From Acanthamoeba lenticulata (taxonomy: Eukaryota; Discosea; Longamoebia; Acanthamoebidae): a stretch of 64,000 nt of DNA. Shown piece by piece: positions 33,908 through 45,602 of this stretch. The stretch is taken from positions 45,647 through 109,646 of the forward strand of contig NAVB01000216.1 in NCBI GenBank assembly GCA_002179805.1. Reading direction: 5' to 3'. Within the stretch, counting starts at the first letter, position 1. Every line of letters begins with the position of its first letter. Below the pieces are notes generated by a model. It did no database searches and was not told where the DNA came from. It worked only from the letters and a program-made list of their open reading frames with translations. The translations under genes were made by a program, and so were the position numbers.

Positions 33908-36900
33908 TCAAGGCGGGCCAGCAAGCGATGCAAGGGACGGGAAGGACCTGCTACCTGTGCCCATCGCGGCGCCCTCGTGGAGCATCGAGGCAGCAGGCAC
34001 GACGCCACCGCCGAGGCTGGTTGGCGGCGACAACACTGGCGGTGACGAGGGCTGCGAGAACGACGTTGTCTTGGTCGTTGGCGATATCGTGCTTGATGTC
34101 GTCGGTGCCGCGGCGGCCAGTGGAAAGGCCGCGCTGATCCCGCTCAGCTTGCGCTCCCAGTCCTTGGGCACGGCGCTGCTGCTCACCGTTGCCTTTGTCT
34201 GCGCTGCTGCGCTGCCGGCCGAGCTCGCCTCATCTGCCCATCAACCGCCTCCCTCAGCATGTGTTGAAATGGATCGAGGAGAGCGACAGAGCGTACTCTC
34301 CGAGGCCTCCTTGAGGAGAAACTCGACCCACAAGTCGGCCAGCGTCTTCTCGCCCGGGGCGGCCTTGGCCTCGCCGCCGTCCCCGCCGCCTCCGAAGAAG
34401 AGCCATCGCCGCTTGGGCTTCACCAGCCCGATCTGCGTCACGACGAGGATCGTTACGTTGTTACCACACGAAATAGCATCGGCGTACAAGAAGAGAAGAG
34501 AAGAGAAGAGATGAGAAGAGAAGATTTGGGGCTGGTTGTCCAAAGTAAGAAGGGAACGGACGAACCTGTATCTTCTCGTCTTCGGTGAACTCGAGGATGG
34601 AGGACATGATGTTGAGCACCTCCTCCTTGTTCGCCTGTCGCGAGAAGTAGGTCACCACCAGCTTTGCCACCAGCCGCCTAGAGCACGCATTTATCAAAAC
34701 AGCAACTCGAGTGAGAATTTCGGGCAGTCGAAGAGAATACCGCCACCGATCCTACTTCAAAGAAGAGAAAGGATCGACGCACTTGTCGACGAGGTGCTTC
34801 CCGTTCTCGGTGGCCGAGTGGAGGCGCCGCATGCTCTCTTCGAGCGCCTTCCGGATGGGCTCCGCTGCATTCCCGCCGTCGCCGCCAACGTTGTCGGCAT
34901 TCAAGTCAGCAGGCGTGCGGGCTACCAGGGAAAGAAAGAAGGAAGAGGGCCCAAGGCGGACGGACCGTCTTCGCGGAGCTGCACGACCTCGCGGGACTTG
35001 AGGGAGAGGTCCTCGAGCAGCTTCTGGACCTGTCGCTCGAGCTCTTCGCATCGCTTGTACGCTTTCTGTTCAATGCATTCATCATCCCGTACATGTGTTT
35101 GTGGGGTGTGTGCAGGTGAGTGTGCAACAGTGATAACGGGGAGCTTCATGAATCATCAAGGTAGAATCGCTGCATGACGTACAGAGGCCTCCTCGAGCTC
35201 CTGGGTGGCCCTCCGCGCCTTCTCCTGTTCAGTCGCGATCTGCTTGTGGAGACTTGCGATCTCATATCGCACCTGCGGGTGTGTGTGTGTTATTTAGTGT
35301 TTAATTATTCATGGAAGTGAACGCCAGGTTGTTTTGTTGACGAACCTCAGCCTCCTTCTGCGTCTGGAACTGCTCGAGGACGGTCTGGAGGTTCATGAGG
35401 GCCATCGTTGTCTCCTCGCACTCGATTTGCTTTTCCTTGTACTCCTCCTGCACAGCTCCCACCCCAATGGTAAGAAAAGAACGAGTTAGCGATATCTCTT
35501 CTAATTATGACATAAGGGCGAGGATGCCCGCACCGTGAGCTGGTCGTAGCGGGCCAACACGTCGTTCATGTGATGTTCTCGTCCCTCGTAGTCCTCCACC
35601 CTAGGGGGGGGGCACACCCGCGACGATTCAAATGAGCCACGACCGACCAAAGAGCAACACCGCGCCCAGGCATTGATCAGGCATATACCGCTTGGTGAGG
35701 GCGTCGATCTTCTTCTGCAGCTCGATGAGCTGCAGGTTGTGGGTGTCCTCTGACTCGATCAAGTGCATCCGTAGGCGCTCGCTGTCCTTGTGGGCCTTCT
35801 CCAGCTTCTTCTTGGCCTCGTCCAGCTTTCCCCACCAACAAGGCCAAGGTAAGCTGACGGCGCGCACACTCGCGTAAGGGTGGGGGCAGGAACCTGTGCT
35901 TCGATCATCGATACGCGCGCCGCGTTTGCCGCATCCGCCCCGGCCTGCTCCAGGGCCGCCCCGGCCTCGTCCAGTCGCCTGTGCGTGTGCGTGTGTGCGC
36001 GGTCGTGAGCGAGCGCACGCAGTGTTGCGGCGGCAGAGAGCGCTCGTGCCGCTGGAGGTCGGCGCAGGTGACGCGGAGCTCGACGGTCTCGCGGCGCAGG
36101 TCCTCGGTCTGCTGATAGGTCTGCTGCTCGGCCTCGACCGCGGCCAAGCGGTGCTGCTCGCGCTCGGCTCGGAGGTCGGCCGTCTCTCGTTCGGCCTGGC
36201 GAAGGCGCTCCTCGAGCTCGGCCCGATCGGCGTCCCACTTGAGCTCGCGCTCGGCCCACTCGCGCCGTCGCAGCTCGAGTGCCCGCAGGTTGCGCTCCAG
36301 CGCAGCCTTGTCGCGCTCGAGAGCCTGCACACGGTCAGCCGAGGCCGAAGCGGCGGCGTCGGCCGAGGCTGTGTCGGATGCGGCGGCCATCTCCCGCTCA
36401 CGTCGCTCCATCTCAAGCTCGCGCTGGACGCGCTCGCGCTCTGCCCGCTCGGCGTTCCGCTGGCGCTCCGCCGCATCGACCTCACCTCGGAGCTCGGTGC
36501 ATGCCGCCCGCAGTCGCTCGGCCTCGCGTCGCGCGGTCTCGAGCTCGGCGGCGGCTGTTTCGAGGTTGCCCGCCAGCCGGGCCTTGTCCTCGGCCGCCCC
36601 GCGCAAGGAGGCCTCGAGCTGTTCGACGCGTCGTCGCTGCTCGTCGGTGCCTCGCAAGCGCTCACCCACCTGCCGCGCGAGGGCCACCACGCCGCCACCA
36701 CCCTTGCCCTGCTGCTGCGTGGATGAGGCCCACATAATTGTCAGACGATGGTGCGCCGGGAAGAGGCGTTTCTAGGCGGAGAGACGTACATCGTCGCCGC
36801 CACTGGCGAGCTTGAGGCCGCGGAAAATGTTGACGAGTTCCTCGCGCTCGGCCAGCAGGCGCTCCTTCTCGGAGACGAGCGCCTGCATCATGCCCATCGT

Positions 36901-38187
36901 GCCCTCGTCCTGGCTTTTCTGCTTGGCCAAGAGGGCGTCATGCTCGCGGCTATGCTGGCGCTGGAGATCGAGCTGGCTCTGCTTGAGCCTGTTGTTCTCC
37001 TCGCGCAGGGCGAGAGCCTCGCGCGTGCGCTCGGCCAATGCCTCTTCGGCCTGTCGCCGCGCCGTCACCAGAGCCTCATGTTCGTCATTGGCCGCAGTCG
37101 GCGGCGGCATTGGCGTTGACGCTGGCGCTGGCGCGGCTGCGGCTGTGGTCAGCTGAGTGGCGAGCTCGCGCTTGTCACGCTCGAGGTCAGCCACCCGTCG
37201 CCGCTCGTCAGCCAGCGCGGCATCGGCCTCCTTGAGGCGCGCGGCGCAGGCCTGGTAGGTCGTCTGGAGGAGGTTCAGGTCCTGGTTGTGCGCCTCGATG
37301 ATCTTGTGCAGCTGCTCTTGGTGTAGTTGCTGTTGATGTGCTTGGCCGTCCTCAGCGGCACTCTGCGTGCGTGCCTTCTTGTCCGCGGCGACCGAGAGGT
37401 CAGCGAGTTGCTGCTTGAGGTGCTCGTTTTCCTCGCGGCTGCGCGCCAGGAGGACTGAGAGCTCTCCTGCGCAGGGCTCTGGCGGGTGAGACAACGCGTT
37501 GCCGTGCGACGTCACGACGGTGGTGGGTGCACGCACTCTTTTCGGCTTCCATCTCAGACAATTCATGAAGGGAGTCGATGCTGGGCGATCGCGCTGGCAG
37601 CGGCGCGCCCACGTTGCCCGGCCCTGCTCGAGGCCTACGTAAGCAATCTGTTGTTCGTGGCTTGAAGGCAAGTGGGGACACTAACCTGATGTTGACGACG
37701 GTGCTGAAGTTGGGGCCACACCCTCGGTCGCCAGGTGTTGGGGCTGGCCCTCACCCTGCTGCTCCCGCAGTATGGCGATCTCTGCCTGCTTGGCCACGAG
37801 CAACTTCTGACGGCCTGCCAGCTGTGCAAGAGCGGTTAGGTGAGAAATGACAAAGAGCGAGTAAAGAGCAAGAGCAAGAGGAACCTCTCGCTTCTGAGAC
37901 GCGATAATGGTCTTCAGGCGCGCGACTTCATCATCGGGCCTGGGAGACACCACGCCAGCGTGCTCCTCGTCGGCCTCGTCGCGGAAGAAGGAAGCGTCGT
38001 CTGAATCGTCAAGGTCTGGGCTCAGGGAAGATTTGTGTGATGGGTGTGCGTGTTCCTCAAAAACCTCATCTTCGTCCTCCATTGGTTCCTGATCTTCGTC
38101 ATCCTCGTCATCTGCTATCACTTCCCGCGTCAATTGGCTCAACTGATCTTTCAGTGCTGAAAATCGTCCCCACATGGAGTCCCCCAT
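33908..38187 (-). CDS. Golgin with GRAB domain (GMAP210/Rud3-like)
   Basis: Long coiled-coil protein in more than ten exons. It starts MGDSMWGRFSALKDQL, an amphipathic helix of the kind that senses curved membranes in GMAP210, then a very acidic stretch (about 38000-38110). Heptad-rich Glu/Arg/Gln/Leu sequence fills 37400 to 34750. Near the C-terminus is a GRAB domain: RLVAKLVVTYFSRQANKEEV, LNIMSSILEFTEDEKIQ, then IGLVKPKRRW and TLADLWVEFLLKEASE. GRAB binds ARF1-GTP on cis-Golgi membranes, so the protein is predicted to be a Golgi vesicle tether. The last exon (33908 to about 34225) adds a Ser/Pro/Ala-rich tail through a plausible intron (donor GTACGC); if that intron is not used, the protein ends at 34241. 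Confidence 0.8.
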
Positions 38188-38355
38188 TGAGTGTAGAGTG
38201 ATTGCGATTGCTTCAGCCACAGAGCTTGTTTATGTCTGGCCAAGTAAGGTTGTCCTTCGTGCTGACGTCTGGGCCATCCACCAGTTACTTTTCCTGGCAG
38301 TTTCTTGGCCGTTTTTTCCTTTCAATTGCCACAAATTGATCTGCATTCTGAGCAA

Positions 38356-38782
38356 ATGATGCAACACACGGGGCAGGGCGAAGGCGGGGCGGAGGAGGTG
38401 GATCTCTATGGACCCGACAACGAGGAGTATGTGCGAACGCCGCTCGTTTCCCCCTACCCAGTCCCCAGGTTAAAGGTTCCAGAGGGCATTAGCCGCCGAT
38501 TTGCCGCTCGCAACGGCCCCGTCAGTCAAGCAAGCCACCCAAGAGAGGACGATCGTGGCAGAAAGAGGAACAGGTACATTGCTTGCGCATTGCCCAGATC
38601 CAGCATGGACTGCATTGACCGGCTGGATCAGTCCAATGGAGAGGGAGAGGTTTGATTCGGACGCGCCACACGATGCAAGGCGAAGACGATACGACGAGGA
38701 CGGGCACGGTCGCGAGCATCAGGAGCGACATCACCATGGCCACCAGCAGCACCAGCAGCACCCAAGAGGCGACCACTGGTGA
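38356..38782 (+). CDS. Small charged His/Arg-rich protein, unknown
   Basis: Two exons (38356-38573, 38632-38782) with a 58-base GT-AG intron give 122 residues. The N-terminal part contains EEVDLYGPDNEEYVRTPLV and SPYPVPRLKVPEGISRRF. The second exon is Arg/Asp/His/Gln-rich (RRRRYDEDGHGREHQER, HHHGHQQHQQHP) and ends RGDHW. No family is recognised. The gene is divergent from the golgin (168 bases between ATGs), which supports it being real, and it converges on the Ras gene. If the intron is not spliced, the frame ends a few codons after it. Confidence 0.5.
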
Positions 38783-38975
38783 CTCGCTTCCTCTGCCTAT
38801 TGGCTTGAAGCTGCATGACTTCGTGCTTGTGAATAGAAGAGTACACCCACAGTACACACTCCGACGGGATGGAGATTGCAAGCGCCGTGTTGTGGTGCTA
38901 TTTTTCTTATTCGCGTATGTACATGTAGAGAGCGAGCTCAACAGGGAGAAGCAAAATGGTGGCACTCCACCCAGC

Positions 38976-39560
38976 TCAGAAGAGGGAGCAGTTCTTGCTG
39001 AGCTTGCTTTGCTTGGGCTTTGGCTTGAACTCAGCGATGGCTTCGCGCTTGCGCATGGTGCGCACGAGGTCGCAGAATGCCCGCTCCACGTTGTGGCCAG
39101 TCTTGGCCGAAGTCTCGATGGCCTCGCACCCGAACGACTGAGCCAGGTCGCGGCCCTCGGTGGTGCTCACCTGGCGCTTGGGCTCCATGTCGTACTTGTT
39201 GCCCACAAAGATCATCGGAACCTTCGCGTTATCCTTCACTCGAACGATTTGCTGTCCCAACCTCGTTGCCAGTTCAAACGAGTTCCGCGAGGCGATGGAG
39301 TAGACACACATAAAGCCCTGGCCAGCCAGGATGTATTGATCACGCATGACGCTGTAGTCCTCCTGGCCGGCTGTATCCAAGATGTCGAGGTAGCAGTCCT
39401 CATCGTCTATGACCAAGAGACGACGGTAGGAGTCTTCTATCGTTGCGTCATACTCCATTATAAATTTGTCTGTAAGGAATTTGATCGTAAGGGCTGACTT
39501 CCCGACGCCACCGTCACCAAAGATGACGAGCTTGTGAACACCTTCTTGTGTGCATGTCAT
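38976..39560 (-). CDS. Ras-family small GTPase
   Basis: Single exon, 194 residues. P-loop GDGGVGKSALTIKF, switch I EYDATIEDSYRR, switch II LDILDTAGQEDYSVMRDQY, NKYD (base recognition), ETSAKTG. The C-terminus is lysine-rich and ends in CSLF, a CaaX box whose terminal Phe favours geranylgeranylation. Residue equivalents of Ras Gly12 and Gln61 are unchanged, so normal GTP hydrolysis is expected. Position 34, usually Pro in Ras, is Ala. It most resembles Ras/Rap rather than Rab or Rho and should be a plasma-membrane signalling switch. Earlier in-frame codons to 39686 lack an ATG-supported start; MTCTQEGVHKLVIFG is chosen. Confidence 0.95.
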   Translation of the reverse strand: MTCTQEGVHKLVIFGDGGVGKSALTIKFLTDKFIMEYDATIEDSYRRLLVIDDEDCYLDILDTAGQEDYSVMRDQYILAGQGFMCVYSIASRNSFELATRLGQQIVRVKDNAKVPMIFVGNKYDMEPKRQVSTTEGRDLAQSFGCEAIETSAKTGHNVERAFCDLVRTMRKREAIAEFKPKPKQSKLSKNCSLF

Positions 39561-39844
39561 GTTGAACTTGAAAAATGGTTTGAGGACTGGCCTGGGCAGT
39601 TTGACATGATGAAGTAGTGGCCTTAGCCCCGCTTCGTCTGAAATACCCAAACCACGGGCGTGAGTTCTGCAAAAAAGCTCCCGCACAAAAATGCATCAAC
39701 GGAACGCTCTTTTAGGAAACCATTATCCAAAACAAGTTGGTTTGTCGACCATTTTGCTTAATAGATGGAGAACCAGTTGGGTGGCTGCTTTGTCTTCAAC
39801 AAACCTATGGTATGGGCAAGCAAAGTTGGGTTGTTGAGGTTTAT

Positions 39845-42800
39845 TTAGTTGATCTTCAGCTGAGCCGCCGTGAGAGAATCCATGTTGATGATATCATCGT
39901 AACTCTTACGATACCCCAAGAAGCCGGTCCAAGGGATGATGTAGCCTCGTGTCCGCTTGCGGCGCCAGCAAAGCGCCACACAAATGAAGCAGACCAGGCA
40001 GGACAGCACACCCGCCGCCACGACCAGGGCCCACACGAAACCGCTGGGGCCGTCGTCTTCCCGGTCGCCTCCACCCCCCGCAAGCTTCGTTGGCGAGCCG
40101 GACGGGCTGGCCGACGGAGTCGCCGACGCTGGTGGTGGAGAGGCCGAGGATGATGGTGAGAGCGTAGTTGATGGTAGAACCGACACCGATGCCGAGGACA
40201 CGGGTCCGACCGCAGATGGTGAGACGCCTGCCTGTGAAGTCATCGATGCAGACGGTGAAAGCTGAGAGGGGGAGGCGGTGGAAGAGGCCTGTGCCGAGCC
40301 CGATGAGGGTGACGGCGAAGAAACCCCAATGATACTCGACGGCGAGGCTCCTGCTTGAGGTGTGCTTGATGGCAAGGCCGAAGGTGTGGGCTCCGATATG
40401 GAACCAGTGCAATTGCACGTTGTGCTGATGGGCACTCCTGTCGGCTTGCACTCGAGCAATGGACCAGACTAAAGTTCAGGTGGGCAGCATCAACGAGATG
40501 AGTTGGCGGAACCACCACACAACCAACGAGGCAGAGATGCGTACGATAATGAAGATGGTGCCAAGCACGGTCGAGAGGCCGCACAGCCCGCGCACGCTGA
40601 CAAGGTTGTTGTTGTTCTGTGATCCCGAGTAAGCAAAAAGAAAAAGAGCAAGATAAACAAAAAGATCAGCCAGCCCACGTACTTGAACGATGACGCTCGC
40701 TACGCTGCTTATGCTGTTGAGACCGTCCAGGTTGGTCAACGCCGCATTGCCCTGCACGCAAGAGGACGGAGCTGTCACGGCCTGGATGTGTAATTGCAAG
40801 CTCTGGCTAGAGGGGAGAAGTACGGTAATCTCCAGGTCGCCGAGGGTGAGGTAGGCAAGCGACCCAAGACCCTGGAGGCTGGTAAGCGCCGGGTTGTCCT
40901 GTCATGTATGACCCATTTCACCCCACATGTGAGCACATCTTATTATCTTGACCGTCTTACGGCGACAAGGTGAGCGAGTACCAGGATCACAAGGTCTCCG
41001 TGGAGTGAACCGAGACTAACAAATCCGTCCAAATTGGTCAACAACCGATTTGCCTTCACCGTGATGCTCTCGCCGACGTGGGCCAACTGAGACAGGGCTT
41101 TGACATTCTCCAATTTGCCGTTGTTCTGCTCAAGGAAGAGAGTGGTTTGCTAAAGCGGCAAGCCATGACCACAGTTTGTCGAACCTCGATACGAACATGG
41201 AAGGCCACGCTCGTGAGTCTGTCTACGCCGTCCAGGCTGGACAGGTTGGTGTTCGCCTGTGCTCCGACCTGAGTAAAGGCTCCTATGTTTGATTCCAGCA
41301 TTCATTAACGACCTACCAAAATGACGAGGTCGTTGTTGATCGTCTTCAGTGCGTGCAAGCCAGCCAGTGAGCCTAGCCCAGTGTTGGTCTGCACAGCAAC
41401 ATCAATGTTCATAATCAGCTTGTATACTTGTAAGGAGATGCATTGAAACATGCTTGAGCTGTACCGACACAACGAGCGATCCCTCTATTCGGCGCACGTT
41501 GCGGAAGCCCTCCAGGTCGATTAATGCGCTTTGCTGTAAGACACTAAGGCTTCAGCCGCGCGCTTTGGGAACAAGCAAGGACCTGATTGATGAGGAACAT
41601 ACGGAAATTACGAGATCCCAGCCGATGGCGTTCAACCCGGTGAAAGCCGTGCCAAGTGTTGTGAGTGCTTGGTTGTTCTGTTCGTTGGGCAGGAGTCAGT
41701 TCCCGCACAACAAAGTTATAGCCGATAAACCGAGCAAGCGTACGCTGATCGTCAACGAGCCTTCAACGCTGGAAAGGTTGCTCAGTGCTTCGACGTTTGT
41801 CAAAGCGGCATTGGAAGAGATAATGATCTCTCCATGAACAGCGGTCAGGTTCTCCAAGCCACGCAGGGACGGCAACAGCGGGTTCTCCTGCGCATGGACG
41901 GTCAGCATTGAATCTCGAGAGTTTATAGCATGAATACGCACACTAATGTAGAGGTTCTTCACTTCCACAATGTTGGAGAGACCCAACACGTTCTGGAGGG
42001 CAGCGTTGTACTGCTCGGCCAGTTCAAGGAGGAAGTGAGTAGACATAGGACACCATTGTGCTATTTACGGTACCTGAACATCCAGGTCGCCGTTCACTAC
42101 GGTCATGCTGAGTAGGCCGTCCACGTTTGTGATTAACGGGTTCCACTGGGTTAAGAGGATGAGAAAGGTGCACGACCTGCGCTTCAGAGGTGAAAGAACC
42201 AGTACCTCGATGGACAACGAATCGCCAACGCTTTGCAGGCCTCGGAGGCCATCGATGCTTGTCAAGTTCTCGTTGTACTGATATGTTGTGGTCAGCGTCG
42301 GTGCAGATGATATGAAAGGGGAGCGAGAGGTCTTGGTACCTTGACATTGACATAGCCTCCCACCCGGTAAAGTGCTCGCAGGCCGTCGATGCTAGTCAGG
42401 GAGTTGTGCTGTGGGCATGCTGTCAGTGAGCGCAAAAAGGGCCAACCCCACAGGTCAGCTGCGTACCATGATAGAGACATAACCGTCCACCGACTGCAAG
42501 TTGCGCAAGCCATTGAGGTTCGGGGCATAGGGGTTGTACTATGAAGCATATAGCATCGTCAGTGGACGACCGGACCAACCAGGCTGTGGCTGGCGTACCT
42601 CTATCTTTACATTGCCCCATATTCGCTTCAGCTTGGTGCATGTGTTTATCTGGTGCGGGTTTCAGAAGTTAGCACATGACATTGCACAAGAAGTTGCAAG
42701 AGGTGTACGTCTATAAATCTGTCCTGCTCGAGGTTGCCCATGACGAAGTCGCCAAAGCACTCATCTTGCGTAGTGTCGTATTGGGGGTCATTGTAGCATG

Positions 42801-42915
42801 GGCAAGGCTGGAACCGACCTTGTCGGGGAACCGAGGAGATAGGAAGACAGAAGGAAAAGAAGATTGCTAGTAGGAGGGGAATAGATCTGTACATAGCCAG
42901 CGTGGTTGGTTCCAT
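39845..42915 (-). CDS. Receptor-L-domain repeat membrane protein
   Basis: Start MEPTTLAMYRSIPLLLAIFFSFCLP (42915) provides a signal peptide, followed by a short Cys-containing region (CPCYNDPQYDTTQDECFGDF). Then come about sixteen L-domain/LRR-like repeats of about 24 residues, such as NSLTSIDGLRALYRVGGYV, NPLITNVDGLLSMTVVNGDL and NAALTNLDGLNSISSVASV. Most repeats sit on their own exon with the same splice phase. A Ser/Thr/Pro stalk (40100-40440), a transmembrane helix (FVWALVVAAGVLSCLVCFICVA would span it; key core LVVAAGVLSCLVCFIC) and a 45-residue cytoplasmic tail complete a type I surface protein. The L-domain family includes growth-factor receptors and microbial adhesins; ligand unknown. 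No kinase domain is present. Confidence 0.8.
40540..42655 (-). repeat. Tandem one-repeat exons of the L-domain gene
   Basis: Successive coding blocks of about 70-75 bases, each one N-x-x-L-x-x-x-x-G-L-x-x-L-x-x-V repeat, separated by introns of about 55-75 bases. Repeats lie near 42600, 42500, 42380, 42240, 42110, 41980, 41850, 41780, 41640, 41500, 41355, 41225, 41090, 41010, 40860, 40715 and 40580. Two blocks (41740-41890, 40985-41125) hold two repeats without an intron between them, suggesting intron loss or unequal duplication. Confidence 0.75.
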
Positions 42916-43227
42916 ATTCCCAGGACGAGGGAATCTCAATGGCAAAGACATCTTGGAAGATGAATTATGTGTGCAGATTGAATTTCCAAGTCTCTGCTTC
43001 ACCACGACTAGCGGCGGCAGATAGAAGAGAAAATGAAAGAGATAAAGAGGCAGAGGAGGGAACAAAGAGAGCAACCAAGAAGGGTTGTTGGTTGAGGAGA
43101 CGGACGTCGACAGAAACTTCTTTAAAAATAAACCGCCACGTCGAACCTGCCCCAGTGCACGCTCACTGATGGACAACGGTCGTTGGCGGCGTTGAGTTCT
43201 TTTTCATACTGGAATCAGCAGCAAGAC
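42916..43227. promoter_or_regulatory. Divergent promoter region
   Basis: 312 bases between the L-domain gene ATG (-) and the proposed MYND gene ATG (+). No RNA gene or conserved ORF is seen. The minus strand stays open across it but without recognisable protein similarity. Confidence 0.4.
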
Positions 43228-44437
43228 ATGTCCCTGCCGTATCACCTTAGGAGGCCAGGACTTACACTTGCCCGAGGTAGGAAAATGAATTAAATACAAT
43301 TGTTTTACTTTTCTTTCTTCTTTGTATTCGTAATTCTTCTTTTGGGGATGTTGATGCGGGAGGAGCTCGTTTGGAAAAGCAGATCGCCACCGACGGCCAA
43401 AGGTGTTTGAACAACATGGACCGACGGCGCGTCGCTTCTACCGGGCTGCCTATTTGTGGAAGAACTGCGCAGACACTTCTGCCAAGCAGCGGCGCGGTAT
43501 GTGGGAGCTCCTTATGCCAAGTCCTACGTGGTGAACTTAACTTGATGTTGTGGCTGTTTGGGCAGGCATCGAAGCGGCGCGACAGTACTTCCACCCGATG
43601 TTTCTTGATCAGGCCAACAGCTTCACAATGCATACTCCACAGCTGCTGGAGGTCTCTGTACAAAGTGCTCGCCAGAGCATCGATGCACCTGATAACGGTC
43701 TGAATGATGCGCAGCGGGAGTATCTCAGACTCTCGCTTGACGTTCAGGTGATGTCTGTTAGTGCCTCAAAACCCTGTGGCGCGTCCAGGACTGATAATCT
43801 TCTTTGCTCATACAGGCAGCGCAGATGACCTCCCTCTTCCTTCTCACGTTCACGCGCGGCACAAAAGCGGCCAAAGCCATGGAACACCTCAAGAAAGCGA
43901 TCGCGTCGATCCGACAGCGGAGGAGGTATGCCAGCCGTTGAACCCGGCCAGCTACCGCGGATGGCATATGCTGGGCTGAGTCGAGTCGCGTACTGAGCGC
44001 TACGCCCGAAAAAGCGCGCGTCGAGCAGACCCTGCAATCGCTGGTTAACATCAAGCCCGACGCCATCATGGAGCAGGGCGTAACGATGATCTCCTACAGC
44101 AGCGAGGAGGAGCGCCAAGCCAAGCTCGCTGCTCTACGGCAGGCGGCCGATGATGACACCGCTGTGATTGACAGCGGCCCGATCAAGTCTGTCCACTATG
44201 GCTTGGGGACGCCAAACGCGTGCGCCGGCTGCGGCGGCCTCTATGACAAGCTGCTCAAATGTGGTCGCTGCAAGACCACGCGGTGCGTCGCCTTCGACTT
44301 GCACAAGCCCGCCTGTGTTCGGGTCATCGCTGATCAGATTGGGAGGTTTTGGTTGATGCAGGTATTGCTCGCCGGCCTGTCAACGTAAGCACTGGTCTTC
44401 CCACAAGCCTACCTGCCAGCCGCCCGCCAACACTTGA
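43228..44437 (+). CDS. MYND-type zinc-finger protein
   Basis: About six exons. The proposed first exon (43228-43276, MSLPYHLRRPGLTLAR) joins in phase 1 to 43383-43496 (VFEQHGPTARRFYRAAYLWKN), then 43566-43747 and on. The N-terminal two thirds are helical and unrecognised. The C-terminus is a MYND finger: CAGCGGLYDKLLKCGRCKTT, then after the last intron RYCSPACQRKHW and SSHKPTC, providing the C6HC zinc ligands. MYND fingers bind proline-rich peptides. The tail ends QPPANT. The start exon and the acceptor of the fourth intron (about 43986) are the least certain parts; the MYND finger is unambiguous. Confidence 0.8.
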
Positions 44438-44517
44438 CGTGTCGCCCTCTTGCTTGTAAAGATAAAGGAAAAACAAAAACCTACGGCCTATTTACAAATT
44501 AAGTCTGCCAACTACTT

Positions 44518-45467
44518 CTATCTGCCCTGGAGATGCTTCTTGACTTTCTTGTTCGTCTGCTTGATGCGCACGTTGAGGTCGTCCATGCCTGTGTTGAGCC
44601 GGTCGAGCTGCTCGTTTTGCTTCGTCTGCAGGGAGTAACGTGTCAACTTATAAATTGTTTTGAAAATGATGGAGCGACATACCACTTCTTTGCCAGCCTC
44701 GAGGCTCATGTCCTTGAGGTCGCTTACGACGTCGTGAATCCGATCGAGGTCCTTATCCATTTCGCGTTGTTTCTCCCACTCGTCCTTTGGCGCCGGCGTC
44801 GCACGCTTGGGGGGAGGTTGACCTTGAGTGGCACGACTGCCGGGCTTGCCTGCCATCAATACCCACTCCTCGTCTTCCTCTGCAGATGCACGCACGTATC
44901 GGTTAATCTAAAGTTGAGATCCTCATGAAGTTCAAGCTTTTCAGCACCGATTACAATAATCGGTGCAGGCTGGTGCTGTGCTTCTTGACCACAGGTCGCC
45001 TGGGCTTGGTCGCAGGCTCAGGCGGCGGAGGCGGGGCGGCAACGAAGTAGTTGACCAGAGCGCCCGTATAAGATCGCATCCCACGCAAGAGCCAGTCGGC
45101 TGTGTTGAGGTCGCCTTCCATCCGCTCCATGGCAGCCTCGGCCCTGTCGAGTTGCTCTGCATTTACAACATGGACGTGAACCACCGAATACAACGCAGAA
45201 ATGCGGGCTCAGGTACCTCCTTGGTGCTGCAGTTGGTCAAGGGTAGCAGTAGCGACGGCTTTGCTTTCTTCTGCCTTTTGTAGCATACGCTTGGTGCGCG
45301 GCATCTCTTCCTCGTCTTCCTTGTACTCTGTCAAAATCATAACAACGTTAGTGCTGGCGCATAATTGGAGCCACGTGCAATCTACCTTGGTAGATCGAAT
45401 CAAGTTGGTTGGATTTGACGGAGGATCTGCGGGGGCGCCCGCCAGCTTTGTCGTCCATCCTCTTCAT
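44518..45467 (-). CDS. SNAP-25-type Qbc-SNARE
   Basis: About five exons. Two SNARE motifs are clear. Qb: RTKRMLQKAEESKAVATATL, LDQLQHQGEQLDRAEAAM, with the zero-layer Gln in HQGEQL. Qc: LDRIHDVVSDLKDMSLEAGK, then after an intron TKQNEQLDRLNTGMDDLNV, with its own zero-layer Gln. Together they match SNAP-25/SNAP-29. The linker is proline-rich (FVAAPPPPPEPATKPRR) and has no cysteine cluster, so membrane attachment by palmitoylation, as in neuronal SNAP-25, is not expected; SNAP-29-like behaviour is more likely. The start MKRMDDKAGGRPRRSS is supported by a phase-1 splice into EYKEDEEEMP. Confidence 0.88.
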
Positions 45468-45602
45468 CTGGTTTGTATTTTTTTTTTTTGTTTTACACAA
45501 CCGCCGAAAAGTCGTTCGCGGAAACATAAAGAAAAAAAGAGAAAAAGGTTGTAAGACCGTTTTTCTGAGTCAATCTGGCTGTGGAGCCTAGCGGCAGGTC
45601 GC

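Noticed and set aside
33908..34225. Separate small gene downstream of the golgin
   Set aside because: A phase-compatible GT-AG intron links this frame to the GRAB-domain exon on the same strand, and it lacks its own convincing start.
38652..39497. Plus-strand frame of 281 codons across the Ras gene
   Set aside because: It begins on a non-ATG codon and is antisense to the Ras CDS; the real gene here ends at 38782 in another frame.
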